A program made the translations under genes and the position numbers. Positions 7,625 through 18,174 of a DNA stretch of 42,406 nt are shown here, piece by piece. Origin of the DNA: Gammaproteobacteria bacterium (GTDB lineage: Bacteria; Pseudomonadota; Gammaproteobacteria; Steroidobacterales; PWYM01); NCBI GenBank assembly GCA_003567855.1, contig PWYM01000266.1, forward strand, positions 1 through 42,406. The letters run 5' to 3'. The stretch's first letter is position 1, and every line of letters starts with the position of its first letter. The notes under the pieces were generated by a model. It worked only from the letters and a program-made list of their open reading frames with translations. It was not told the origin of the DNA and ran no database searches.

Positions 7625-8352
7625 CAGGTGGCCTCCGCGTCGGGCCGGCGGCAATGGATCAGGTAATTCACGTGTAGGTTTCCGCCAAGCCAATACTTGT
7701 CAGTCAATGGGTTGTAGTGCATTCCTGTCATTCCTTCGAGAGACAGCCCGGCATGTCTTGCGAACGATTCGAGCTCGGATGGGCGGATCAGCCGAGCGTA
7801 TTCATGCGTGCCGCGTGGCAGCAGTCGCAGCACGTACTCGGCGCCGACGATCGCAAGCAGGAACGCCTTGGGGTTTCGATTGATCGTCGAGAAGAACACG
7901 TGTCCGCCCGGACGCACCAGCGCGTGGCAGGCTGCGACCACGCCGGCCGGGTCCGGGACGTGTTCGAGCATCTCCAGGCAGGTGACGACGTCGTATTCGC
8001 CGGCGCGTTCGTCGGCCATCCGCTCGGCGCTGGCCTGCAGGTACTCGACGTCGAGTCCCGACTCGAGCAGGTGCAACCGGGCGACGCCCAGCGGTGCCTC
8101 GGCCATGTCGATGCCGGTGACGCGCGCGCCGGCCGCGGCCATCGCCTCGCTGAGGATTCCACCGCCGCAGCCGACGTCGATCACGCGTCGGCCCTCGAGG
8201 CCTGCACGCTCGGCGATGTAGCCGAGCCGCAGGGGGTTGATCTGGTGGAGCGGTTTGAAGTCGCCGGCAGGATCCCACCATCGCGACGCCAGCGCGTTGA
8301 ATTTGGAAATCTCCTGCGGATCGACGTTTTCCGCGTTTGTCGGCTCATCCAT
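7624..8352 (-). CDS. ubiG: Ubiquinone biosynthesis O-methyltransferase UbiG
   Basis: Class I SAM-dependent methyltransferase that performs both O-methylations in ubiquinone synthesis. The 242 aa protein has the UbiG opening [18 protein letters not shown], the first hydrophobic-glycine motif [16 protein letters not shown], the acidic VTGIDMAE loop, [11 protein letters not shown], and the [14 protein letters not shown] segment near the membrane-interacting region. Of two candidate ATGs at 8358 and 8352 I take 8352, which has GGAGG nine bases upstream; the other is only three bases from it. The gene overlaps mtaD by eight bases and mupP by one, so expression is coupled through the operon. Confidence 0.96.
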   Translation of the reverse strand: MDEPTNAENVDPQEISKFNALASRWWDPAGDFKPLHQINPLRLGYIAERAGLEGRRVIDVGCGGGILSEAMAAAGARVTGIDMAEAPLGVARLHLLESGLDVEYLQASAERMADERAGEYDVVTCLEMLEHVPDPAGVVAACHALVRPGGHVFFSTINRNPKAFLLAIVGAEYVLRLLPRGTHEYARLIRPSELESFARHAGLSLEGMTGMHYNPLTDKYWLGGNLHVNYLIHCRRPDAEAT

Positions 8353-9688
8353 GAGCATTCGCCTCCGTAGTGTCGTTCTGGCGCACCCGCGCCGCCCATT
8401 GCGTTTCCGACAATGCCAGCGCCCGGTCGGCCTCGGGGACGAGCGCACCCTTCAGGACCCGCGCGCGGCCTGCAATCCAGACGTCGCTGACCTGTTCGCG
8501 CCCGGCGGCGTAGACGATCTGCGACAGCACATTGAGTACCGGCTGACAGCCCGGTGCCGACAGGTCCAGCGCGATCACGTCGGCGGACTTGCCAGGCACC
8601 AGCGAGCCGGCGGTCTCGACGAGCCCGAGCGCGCGGGCACCGCCCAGGGTGGCCATCTCGAGCGCGCTGGCGGCATCAAGTGCCGTCGGGTCGCCGCTCG
8701 CGCCCTTGGCGAGCAGTGCCGCCACCTGCAGTTCGCCGAGCATGTCGAGCCGGTTGTTGCTGGCTGCGCCGTCGGTGCCGAGCGCGAGGTTCACGCCGGC
8801 GGCAGCGTAGTCGGCGACGGGGCAGAACCCGCTCGCCAGTTTCAGGTTCGAGCGTGGGCAGTGGACGACGCTCGCGCCGGCTTCGGCGAGCCGGGAGACC
8901 TCGTCGGGTGTCACCTGCGTCATGTGTACGGCCATCAGCGCCGGGCTCACCAGCCCAAGCGTGTCGAGTTTGGCGAGCGGGCGCACGCCGTGCTCGCGTT
9001 CGTAGTCGGTGACCTCGGCGGCGGTCTCGTGAACGTGCATGTGAATCGGCAGCTCGAGCTCGTCGGCGAGCCGGCGGACGCGCGACAGCGTGGTGTCGGC
9101 GACTGTGTAGGGCGCGTGCGGCGCGAACGCCGCATGCAGCAGTGGGTGCTCGCGGATGCGATCGTGCAGCGCGAGGCCGCGCTCGAGGTACTCGTCGGCG
9201 TCTTTCGCCCAAGGCGTGGGGAACTCGATGACGATCAGCCCAAGCACTGCGCGCATGCCCGCGTCCGCAGCCACGTCGCCGACGGTGTCGGGGAAGTAAT
9301 ACATGTCGGCGAAGCAGGTCGTGCCGCCGAGCAGCATTTCGCGCAGCGCGAGCCGCGCGCCGTCGCGGACGAACTCACGGTTCACGAGTCGCCCCTCGGC
9401 CGGCCAGATATGTTCGTTGAGCCAGGTCGACAGCGGCAGGTCATCGGCCAGCCCGCGCAGCAGCGACATCGCGACGTGGGTGTGGGCGTTGACGAGGCCC
9501 GGGAGCAGCACGTGGGCCGGTCGTGTCTCCCAGGAGCGCGCGTCGTAGCGCTCGCGTGCCGTGGCCGTCGGGCACAGGTCGAGGATCCGGCCGCGGTCGA
9601 TGACCAGCGCGTGATCCTCGAGCACGCGCCCGGCGGGTTCGACCGGCACGATCCAGCGAGCGGCGATCACGGTGTCTACGGGCTGCAT
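8345..9688 (-). CDS. mtaD: 5-methylthioadenosine/S-adenosylhomocysteine deaminase (TRZ/ATZ amidohydrolase)
   Basis: Metal-dependent amidohydrolase of the TRZ/ATZ group, 447 aa. Zinc ligands are visible in [16 protein letters not shown] (His69, His71), a later His in HVHETAAEV (also holding a catalytic Glu region), [13 protein letters not shown] and the Asp of GTDGAASNN. The family deaminates methylthioadenosine and S-adenosylhomocysteine; in Pseudomonas aeruginosa the homologue next to ubiG acts on methylthioadenosine. Its place before ubiG suits removal of the SAH made by the methyltransferase, which is inference. It is the first gene of the minus-strand operon, with a TATACT -10 element about 70 bp upstream. 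Confidence 0.9.
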   Translation of the reverse strand: MQPVDTVIAARWIVPVEPAGRVLEDHALVIDRGRILDLCPTATARERYDARSWETRPAHVLLPGLVNAHTHVAMSLLRGLADDLPLSTWLNEHIWPAEGRLVNREFVRDGARLALREMLLGGTTCFADMYYFPDTVGDVAADAGMRAVLGLIVIEFPTPWAKDADEYLERGLALHDRIREHPLLHAAFAPHAPYTVADTTLSRVRRLADELELPIHMHVHETAAEVTDYEREHGVRPLAKLDTLGLVSPALMAVHMTQVTPDEVSRLAEAGASVVHCPRSNLKLASGFCPVADYAAAGVNLALGTDGAASNNRLDMLGELQVAALLAKGASGDPTALDAASALEMATLGGARALGLVETAGSLVPGKSADVIALDLSAPGCQPVLNVLSQIVYAAGREQVSDVWIAGRARVLKGALVPEADRALALSETQWAARVRQNDTTEANAHG

Positions 9689-9758
9689 GCGGGCTCCGGC
9701 ATCGTCGTGGGGCGGCAGTGGCGCAAGCGGTGTCGGCCATCCGCAGATGTGCGGCCGC

Positions 9759-9764
9759 AGTATA
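9759..9764 (-). promoter_or_regulatory. -10 element TATACT for the mtaD operon
   Basis: On the minus strand GGCGCTATACTGCGG contains TATACT (five of six to consensus) about 70 bp before the mtaD ATG. The -35 position at 17 bp spacing falls in the first GGGGTCGGACC repeat and reads CCGACC, a poor match. Confidence 0.4.
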
Positions 9765-9779
9765 GCGCCAGCCCGCCCC

Positions 9780-9921
9780 GGGGTCGGACCGAAGTCCGCC
9801 CGGGGGTCGGACCGGCGTAGGGCCGCTCAAGGCTCGAATCGCCAATGGTGGCGGGCAAATAGCGGGGTCGGACCACGCCTCAATCGCCGGTCCGACCCCG
9901 GTTTGAAGCGCGGTCCGACCC
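9780..9921. repeat. Cluster of five GGGGTCGGACC repeats (three direct, two inverted) in the mtaD-gyrA spacer
   Basis: The only gene-free stretch over 300 bp (9689-10006) contains GGGGTCGGACC at 9780-9790, 9803-9813 and 9864-9874, and its reverse complement GGTCCGACCCC at 9889-9899, with a 10-base copy at 9912-9921. Copies three and four form a 12-bp perfect stem (9863-9874 with 9889-9900) around a 14-base loop. The first copy can also fold on itself through CGGAC-CGAA-GTCCG. The pattern resembles REP-like palindromic elements; a similar GGGGTCAGACCCC motif is widespread in proteobacteria. No transposase is present here. The rest of the spacer carries the two divergent -10 elements. Confidence 0.75.
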
Positions 9922-9941
9922 GCGGGCGGGGCGCGGCCGTG

Positions 9942-9950
9942 TGCTATCAT
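9942..9950 (+). promoter_or_regulatory. Extended -10 promoter TGCTATCAT of gyrA
   Basis: TGC followed by TATCAT is an extended -10 element, which can work without a good -35; none is seen here. It lies 56 bp before the gyrA ATG and directly after the last repeat copy. An AAGGGGAAG ribosome binding region follows at about 9985-9993. Confidence 0.5.
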
Positions 9951-10006
9951 TACGGGCTTGTTCGGGCGCCCGGGACGGCGTCGCAAAGGGGAAGAACTAC
10001 ACCGAT

Positions 10007-12553
<2,547 letters not shown>

Positions 12554-12580
12554 CGCAGGCGTCTGCGCCGAACCACGCCG

Positions 12581-13660
12581 GTGAGCCGCGCCTGGAACTT
12601 CAGCGCCGGGCCCGGGATGCTCCCGACCCCGGTGCTTGAACGTGCCCGCGAAGAACTCGTCGACTGGCAGGGCAGCGGCATGTCGGTCATGGAGGTCAGC
12701 CACCGCGGGCGGCCGTTCGTCGAGACCGCCGAGCGCGCCGAGGCCGATCTGCGCACGCTGCTGCGCATCCCCGACGACTACCGGGTGCTGTTCCTGCAGG
12801 GCGGGGCCACGCTGCAGTTTTCGATGGTTCCGATGAACCTCGCACCGCCGGGCGCGCGCGTCGACTACGTCAATACCGGCAACTGGTCGGCAAAGGCCAT
12901 CGACGCGGCACGCCAGCGCCAGGACGTCAACGTCGCGGCCGACCCCGGCGCGCCGTACCGGACCATCCCCGAGCCTGTGCAATGGCACCTCAGTGACGAT
13001 GCTGCCTACGTGCACTACACGCCGAACGAGACCATCGACGGCGTCGAGTTTCACTACATTCCGGATACCGGCGACGTGCCGCTGGTCGCCGACATGTCGT
13101 CGACGCTGCTGTCGCGCCAGCTGCCGGTCCAGCGCTTCGGGCTGATCTATGCCGGAGCGCAGAAGAACATCGGCCCGGCAGGGCTCACGCTCGTCATCGT
13201 GCGCGACGACCTGCTCTCGCGGGCGCCGTCGGACTTGCCCGCGCCGCTGAGCTACCGGGCACACGCCGATGCCGGCTCGATGCTGAACACACCGCCGACG
13301 TTCGCGTGGTACCTCGCCGGCCTCGTTTTCCGGTGGATCCTCGACGAGGGTGGGCTCGCGGCGATGGCCAACCGCAATTACCGCAAGGCCGCCAGACTGT
13401 ACAACGCAATCGACCGCTCCGCGTTCTACTCGAATCCCATAGACGAGAACTGCCGGTCCTGGATGAACGTCCCGTTCACGCTCGCCGATCCGGCACTGGA
13501 CGATGTGTTCCTCGCCGAGGCCGATGGCGCCGATCTGAGACATCTCAAGGGACACCGGTCGGTCGGCGGCATGCGCGCGAGCCTCTACAATGCGATGCCC
13601 GAGGCCGGCGTCGAGGCGCTGGTCGAGTTCATGGCCGAGTTCGAGCGCCGTCACGGCTGA
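12581..13660 (+). CDS. serC: Phosphoserine aminotransferase
   Basis: PLP-dependent class V aminotransferase converting 3-phosphohydroxypyruvate to phosphoserine, and also acting in pyridoxal phosphate synthesis. Length is 359 aa, normal for the family. Recognisable parts are WNFSAGPGMLPTPVL at the N-terminus, SVMEVSHRG, FLQGGATLQFSMVP, DMSSTLLSR and the PLP-lysine motif YAGAQKNIGPAGLT. The C-terminus has GHRSVGGMRASLYNAMP. The start is GTG 12581 (MSRAWNFSAGPG), with no strong ribosome binding site. It lies between gyrA and pheA, the order found in Pseudomonas, and is probably cotranscribed with both. Confidence 0.98.
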   Translation: MSRAWNFSAGPGMLPTPVLERAREELVDWQGSGMSVMEVSHRGRPFVETAERAEADLRTLLRIPDDYRVLFLQGGATLQFSMVPMNLAPPGARVDYVNTGNWSAKAIDAARQRQDVNVAADPGAPYRTIPEPVQWHLSDDAAYVHYTPNETIDGVEFHYIPDTGDVPLVADMSSTLLSRQLPVQRFGLIYAGAQKNIGPAGLTLVIVRDDLLSRAPSDLPAPLSYRAHADAGSMLNTPPTFAWYLAGLVFRWILDEGGLAAMANRNYRKAARLYNAIDRSAFYSNPIDENCRSWMNVPFTLADPALDDVFLAEADGADLRHLKGHRSVGGMRASLYNAMPEAGVEALVEFMAEFERRHG

Positions 13661-13690
13661 GCGCACCGATCGACCCGCCGGAGGCCCAAG

Positions 13691-14797
13691 TTGAACGACG
13701 AATCCGAATCGCAGACCCCGCTGGACGAGCTGCGCGAGCGCATCAACGGCATCGATGCGCAGATCCAGGTGCTGATCAACGAGCGCGCCCGTATCGCCCA
13801 GCAGGTCGGGCAGAGCAAGGCCGGCGGCGACGCGCGCACCGTCGACTTCTATCGCCCCGAGCGCGAAGCCCAGGTTCTGCGCACGGTGCTCGAACGCAAT
13901 GACGGGCCGCTGGCCGACGACGAGATGGTGCGGCTCTTCCGCGAGATCATGTCTGCATGCCTCGCGCAGCAGGAACCCCTGAAGATCGCGTTCCTGGGCC
14001 CCGAGGGCACGTTCACCCAGCAGGCGGTGCTCAAGCACTTCGGCCACTCGGTCCGCTCGCTGCCGATGGCCTCCATCGACGAGGTGTTCCACGAGGTCGA
14101 GGCCGGTGTCGCCGACTTCGGCATCGTGCCGGTCGAGAACTCCACCGAGGGTACGGTCAACAATACGCTCGACATGTTCCTGACCTCGCCGCTGAACATC
14201 TGCGGCGAGGTGGAGCTGCGGATTCGACAGCACCTGATGGGCCGGATGCGCGACCTGCGCGAGGTGCGGCGCATCTGCTCGCACCAGCAGTCGCTCGCGC
14301 AGTGCCGCGGCTGGCTTGCCGAGCACCTGCCCGATGTGGAGCGCGTCGCGGTCACGAGCAACGCCGAGGCCGCGCGCCGCGCCCGCGACGAGGACGGCAC
14401 CGCGGCGATCGCCGGCGAGGCCGCCGCGCAGGTCTACGGGCTGCACATGCTGGTGTCCGATATCGAGGACCAGAGCGACAACACGACCCGTTTCCTGATC
14501 GTCGGTCGCAAGCTGTTCCCGGCCAGCGGCGATGACAAGACCTCGCTGCTGCTGTCCACGGCCGGCACCGAGGGGCCGGGCGTGCTCTACCAGCTGCTCG
14601 AGCCGCTGGCCGCGGCCGGCGTCAGCATGTCGCGCATCGAGTCGCGGCCGTCGCGCCGGCGCAAGTGGGACTACGTATTTTTCGTCGATATAGAAGGCCA
14701 CGCCGAGGACCCGCCCGTGGCCGGGGCACTGGCCCGGATCCGGGCCAATGCGACGCTCTTTCGCGTGCTCGGTTCCTACCCGCGCGCCGTGCTCTAG
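13691..14797 (+). CDS. pheA: Bifunctional chorismate mutase/prephenate dehydratase (P-protein)
   Basis: Fusion enzyme for the last shared steps to phenylalanine, 368 aa. The AroQ chorismate mutase domain is at about 10-97 (LDELRERINGIDAQIQVLINER). Prephenate dehydratase follows from about 98, with FLGPEGTFTQQAV, VPVENSTEGTVNNTLDMF and the TTRFLIVG motif, and then an ACT regulatory domain at about 285-360 including ESRPSRRRKWDYVFFVD, the feedback site for phenylalanine. The start is TTG 13691, supported by CGGAGG seven to eight bases upstream and by alignment. The stop at 14797 is followed by a 96 bp gap holding the hisC promoter candidate. Confidence 0.98.
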   Translation: MNDESESQTPLDELRERINGIDAQIQVLINERARIAQQVGQSKAGGDARTVDFYRPEREAQVLRTVLERNDGPLADDEMVRLFREIMSACLAQQEPLKIAFLGPEGTFTQQAVLKHFGHSVRSLPMASIDEVFHEVEAGVADFGIVPVENSTEGTVNNTLDMFLTSPLNICGEVELRIRQHLMGRMRDLREVRRICSHQQSLAQCRGWLAEHLPDVERVAVTSNAEAARRARDEDGTAAIAGEAAAQVYGLHMLVSDIEDQSDNTTRFLIVGRKLFPASGDDKTSLLLSTAGTEGPGVLYQLLEPLAAAGVSMSRIESRPSRRRKWDYVFFVDIEGHAEDPPVAGALARIRANATLFRVLGSYPRAVL

Positions 14798-14833
14798 ACT
14801 GCAGAAAAGTCTCCTGTTTACGGTAACTTGAGC

Positions 14834-14839
14834 TATCAT
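14834..14839 (+). promoter_or_regulatory. possible -10 element TATCAT for hisC-aroA-cmk
   Basis: TATCAT lies 55 bp before the hisC ATG in the pheA-hisC gap. A -35 match is not evident. It is the third occurrence of this hexamer upstream of a transcription unit in the window (also scpA and gyrA). Confidence 0.3.
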
Positions 14840-14893
14840 GCGTCCCCCGCCGGCGGCCCTCCCGGGCACGGCCGGAGCAGCAGAGGAGGGGAC

Positions 14894-16018
14894 ATGAGCC
14901 TGGACCCGGCGCAACTCGCAGCCCCCGGCGTGCGGGGCATTCAGCCCTATCAGCCCGGCAAGCCCACCAGTGAACTCGAGCGCGAGCTCGGTCTCACCGG
15001 CACCGTGAAGCTGGCCTCCAACGAGTCGCCACTCGGCCCGCCCGAGTCGGCGCTCGCCGCGCTGCGCGACGCTGCAGGCGAGCTCGCACGCTACCCGGAC
15101 GGCAATGCCTACGCGCTGCGGCGCCGGCTGGCGGCATCGCTCGACGTCGCACCCGAGCAGATCACGCTCGGCAACGGCTCGAACGACGTGCTCGTGCTGC
15201 TCGCCGAGGCGTTCCTGCAACCGGGGCTTTCGGCGGTGTATTCGCGCTACTCGTTCGCGGTGTATGCGCTCGCGGTGCAGGCCACCGGCGCCACCGCCCA
15301 CGTCGCCGACGCGCTGCCACCCGATCACCCGGAGCAGCCGCTCGGCCACGACCTCGACGCGCTCGCCGACGCGCTCGCCGCCGATACCCGGCTCGTCTAT
15401 ATCGCCAACCCGAACAACCCCACCGGCACCTGGGTCGGCCCCGACGCGCTGCGCGCCTTCGTGCACCGCGTCCCGGAAACCACGCTGGTTGTCGTCGACG
15501 AGGCCTACTGCGAATACCTGCGCGGTCGCGACTACGCGAGCGCGCTGCCGTGGCTTGCCGAGTGCCCGAACGTGGTCGTCACGCGCACGTTCTCGAAGGC
15601 CTGGGGGCTCGCCGGCCTGCGGGTCGGCTATGCGGTATCCAGCCCGGAAATCGCCGATGTGTTGAACCGCATCCGCCAGCCATTCAACGTCAACGCGGCG
15701 GCCCAGGCCGCGGCCGAGGCCGTGCTCGACGATGCCGATTACCTGGAGCGTGCGCTCGCGATCAACGCCGAGGGCATGGCGGCGCTGCGCGCCACTGCGG
15801 CGGATCTCGGACTGCGGGTCGGGCCCGACGGCGGCAATTTCCTGCTTGTGGACTTCGGCCGCGATGCCGCACCGATCTACCAGGGGCTGCTCGAGCAGGG
15901 CGTGATCGTGCGTCCGGTCGCCGGCTACGGACTGCCCGGTTACCTGCGCATCAGCATCGGTACACCCGCCGAGATGGCGCGGCTCGATACCGCGCTTCGG
16001 AAGGTCGTCGGTGGCTGA
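14894..16018 (+). CDS. hisC: Histidinol-phosphate aminotransferase
   Basis: Class I/II PLP aminotransferase, 374 aa. It carries VKLASNESPLGPP, YPDGNAYALRRRLA, NGSNDVLVLLAEAF, YIANPNNPTGTW and the PLP-lysine motif TRTFSKAWGLAGLRVGYAV. The start at ATG 14894 has GAGGAGGGG directly upstream, whereas the track's TTG at 14828 lies before the presumed -10 element. In this chromosomal position the Pseudomonas homologue is HisC2, which may also serve aromatic amino acids as an aromatic aminotransferase; that extra role is inference from the pheA and aroA neighbours. Its end overlaps the aroA start by eight bases, so no tyrA lies between them. Confidence 0.95.
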   Translation: MSLDPAQLAAPGVRGIQPYQPGKPTSELERELGLTGTVKLASNESPLGPPESALAALRDAAGELARYPDGNAYALRRRLAASLDVAPEQITLGNGSNDVLVLLAEAFLQPGLSAVYSRYSFAVYALAVQATGATAHVADALPPDHPEQPLGHDLDALADALAADTRLVYIANPNNPTGTWVGPDALRAFVHRVPETTLVVVDEAYCEYLRGRDYASALPWLAECPNVVVTRTFSKAWGLAGLRVGYAVSSPEIADVLNRIRQPFNVNAAAQAAAEAVLDDADYLERALAINAEGMAALRATAADLGLRVGPDGGNFLLVDFGRDAAPIYQGLLEQGVIVRPVAGYGLPGYLRISIGTPAEMARLDTALRKVVGG

Positions 16019-17327
16019 GGCGGCAAAGCAGTCATGGGTCGCACGCGCCGGCACCGGCTTTGGCGGACAGCTGCGCGTGCCCGGCGACAAGTCGATCTCG
16101 CATCGCGGGCTGCTGCTGGGCGCGATCGCCGAGGGCACGACGCGCATCGACGGCTTTCTGCGCAGCGAGGACTGTCTCGCGACGCTGGCCGCGCTGCGCG
16201 CGCTCGGCGTGACGGTTGACGACGAAGGCGACCACGTCAGCGTGCACGGCGTGGGTCTGCGCGGCCTGTCGGCACCCGCCGCGCCGCTGGACCTGGGGAA
16301 TTCCGGTACCGCGATCCGACTGCTTGCCGGGCTGCTCGCCGGCCAGTCGTTCGACACCGCGCTGACCGGGGATGCGTCGCTGTGCCGGCGCCCGATGGGC
16401 CGTATTGCCGACCCCCTCGGACAGATGGGCGCGCGCGTCGACACCACCGACGGCTGTCCGCCGTTGACGGTGCACGGTGGTCGCGCGCTGGCCGGCATCG
16501 ACTACCGGCTGCCGGTGGCCAGCGCGCAGGTGAAGTCGGCGCTGCTGCTGGCGGCCCTGTACGCCGACGGGGACACGCAAATCCGCGGGTCGGGGGCCTC
16601 CCGGGACCACACCGAGCGCATGCTGCTGTCGATGGGGGCGGCGCTGGATCTGGAAGAAGACTGCATCACGCTGCACCCGGGCCGGCGGCTCGAGGCGATG
16701 GATCTGCAGGTCCCGGGTGACCTGTCATCGGCGGCCTTTTTCCTGCTCGGTGCCGCGCTCGCCGCCGACGCACCGCTGGTCATCGAGAGCGTGGGCATCA
16801 ACCCGACCCGGCTCGGCATCCTCGGCATCCTCGAGCTGATGGGCGCGCGCGTCGAGGTCAGCAACCACCGGATGGAAGGTCGAGAGCCGGTGGCCGACCT
16901 GTTGCTGGCCCGCTCGGCACTGCGCGGCGCCGAGATTCCGCCGTCGGTGGTGCCGCTCGCGATCGACGAGTTCCCGGTGGTGTTCGTCGCCGCGGCGGTC
17001 GCCGATGGCGATACGCTGGTTACCGGCGCCGAAGAACTGCGCCATAAGGAGAGTGACCGCATCGCGACGATGGTCGCCGGCCTGCGCGCGCTCGGCGCCG
17101 ACATCGAGGAACGCCCGGATGGGGCATTGATCCACGGTGGAAAGCTGCACGGTGGCGAGATCGACAGCCACGGTGACCACCGCGTCGCGATGGCCTTCGC
17201 AATGGCGGCGCTGGTCGCCGACGGCCCGGTGCGGATCCGCGACACCGCCAACGTCGCGACCTCTTTTCCCGAGTTTCCGGGGCTCGCCGTGCAGGCGGGA
17301 TTGACACTGGAGGTGACCGAGTCGTGA
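16011..17327 (+). CDS. aroA: 3-phosphoshikimate 1-carboxyvinyltransferase (EPSP synthase)
   Basis: Shikimate-pathway enzyme joining PEP and shikimate-3-phosphate, 438 aa. Substrate-binding motifs are VPGDKSISHR near residue 25, LGNSGTAIRLLAGLLAG (about 91-107), RPMGRIADPL, DEFPVVFVAAAV and the closing HGDHRVAMAFAMAAL. The start is GTG 16011, eight bases inside hisC, and its TGA overlaps the cmk GTG (GTGA). The Pseudomonas homologue is often fused to prephenate dehydrogenase (TyrA); here the protein is AroA alone. The DKSISHR and LGNSGTA motifs have no obvious substitutions, but I cannot judge herbicide sensitivity class from reading alone. Confidence 0.98.
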   Translation: MAEAAKQSWVARAGTGFGGQLRVPGDKSISHRGLLLGAIAEGTTRIDGFLRSEDCLATLAALRALGVTVDDEGDHVSVHGVGLRGLSAPAAPLDLGNSGTAIRLLAGLLAGQSFDTALTGDASLCRRPMGRIADPLGQMGARVDTTDGCPPLTVHGGRALAGIDYRLPVASAQVKSALLLAALYADGDTQIRGSGASRDHTERMLLSMGAALDLEEDCITLHPGRRLEAMDLQVPGDLSSAAFFLLGAALAADAPLVIESVGINPTRLGILGILELMGARVEVSNHRMEGREPVADLLLARSALRGAEIPPSVVPLAIDEFPVVFVAAAVADGDTLVTGAEELRHKESDRIATMVAGLRALGADIEERPDGALIHGGKLHGGEIDSHGDHRVAMAFAMAALVADGPVRIRDTANVATSFPEFPGLAVQAGLTLEVTES

Positions 17328-18031
17328 ACCGCGAGACTGCGCCCGCGGCCCCGGTGGTCGCGATCGATGGCCCCAGCGGGGCCGGCAAGGGTACGGTCAG
17401 CCGGCTGCTGGCCCGACGGTTGCGCTGGAACCTGCTCGACAGCGGCGCGCTGTACCGGGTGCTCGCGCTGGCCGCGCTGGACCGGCGCCTGTCGCTAGAG
17501 GACGAGACCGCGGTCGCCGAACTCGCCGGCGTTCTCGACGTGGTCTTCGTCAGCGACGAGGCGGGCGCCGAGCGTATCGAGCTCGACGGCAAGGTCGTCA
17601 CCGACCGGGTCCGCACCGAACGCGCCGGCGATTCGGCGTCGCGCGTGGCGCGCTATCCTGCCGTGCGCGAGGCGCTGGTGCGCCTGCAGCGCGACTTTGC
17701 CCGACCGCCCGGGCTGGTCGCCGACGGGCGCGACATGGGCACGCTGATCTTCCCCGACGCCCTGCTGAAGGTGTTCCTGACCGCGAGCCCCGAAGAGCGC
17801 GCTCGGAGGCGTCATAAGCAGTTGAAAGAAAAGGGGATTGATGTTAGCCTTCCGGCCCTTTCCCGGGATATCGCCGAACGCGATTCCCGCGATGCCCAGC
17901 GTGCCGTCGCGCCGCTGGTCCCCGCGGACGACGCCAAGGTGCTGGATTCCACGGAAATGAGCATCCCGCAGGTGGTCGATCACATCGTGATCTGGCTGTC
18001 TGAACGGATGGACGTGCCACCGGTCGGCTGA
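17324..18031 (+). CDS. cmk: Cytidylate kinase
   Basis: NMP kinase phosphorylating CMP and dCMP, 235 aa. It has the P-loop [15 protein letters not shown] near residue 16, [27 protein letters not shown] and the LID region [13 protein letters not shown], followed by [13 protein letters not shown] and the final [11 protein letters not shown]. The start is GTG 17324, four bases overlapping the aroA stop. The aroA-cmk-rpsA order is classical for gammaproteobacteria. A strong GC hairpin begins one base after the stop. Confidence 0.98.
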   Translation: MNRETAPAAPVVAIDGPSGAGKGTVSRLLARRLRWNLLDSGALYRVLALAALDRRLSLEDETAVAELAGVLDVVFVSDEAGAERIELDGKVVTDRVRTERAGDSASRVARYPAVREALVRLQRDFARPPGLVADGRDMGTLIFPDALLKVFLTASPEERARRRHKQLKEKGIDVSLPALSRDIAERDSRDAQRAVAPLVPADDAKVLDSTEMSIPQVVDHIVIWLSERMDVPPVG

Positions 18032-18054
18032 CCGGCGCCCCGTGTGGGGCCCGG
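18032..18054 (+). terminator. GC-rich hairpin after cmk, no U-tract
   Basis: CCGG-C-GCCCC / GTGT / GGGGC-CCGG forms a nine-pair stem with one bulged base and a four-base loop immediately after the cmk stop. No run of T follows, so it may be an attenuator, a processing or stability element, or a terminator of weak type. Confidence 0.4.
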
Positions 18055-18138
18055 CTGCCGTGGTGGCGTACTTGTGAACCGCGCATCGACAGGACGTCGG
18101 TGCTTTCTGCAACTCCCGTCGTCGAAGGATTGACGCAC

Positions 18139-18174
18139 GGTCAACCGGACCGCCTGCGGGCGGAAATGAAACAC
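18139..18174 (+). promoter_or_regulatory. Candidate rpsA translational control region
   Basis: Just before the rpsA ATG, GGTC-AACCG-GACC (18139-18151) and CCGCC-TGCG-GGCGG (18150-18163) are two small hairpins that share two bases and so exclude each other. Only a weak GGAAA serves as Shine-Dalgarno. A structured leader with a weak ribosome binding site is the known arrangement for S1 autoregulation in E. coli; here it is inference. Confidence 0.3.

Noticed and set aside
8237-9820. Plus-strand 527-codon frame opposite mtaD
   Set aside because: Shadow of mtaD with biased composition and no recognisable motif.
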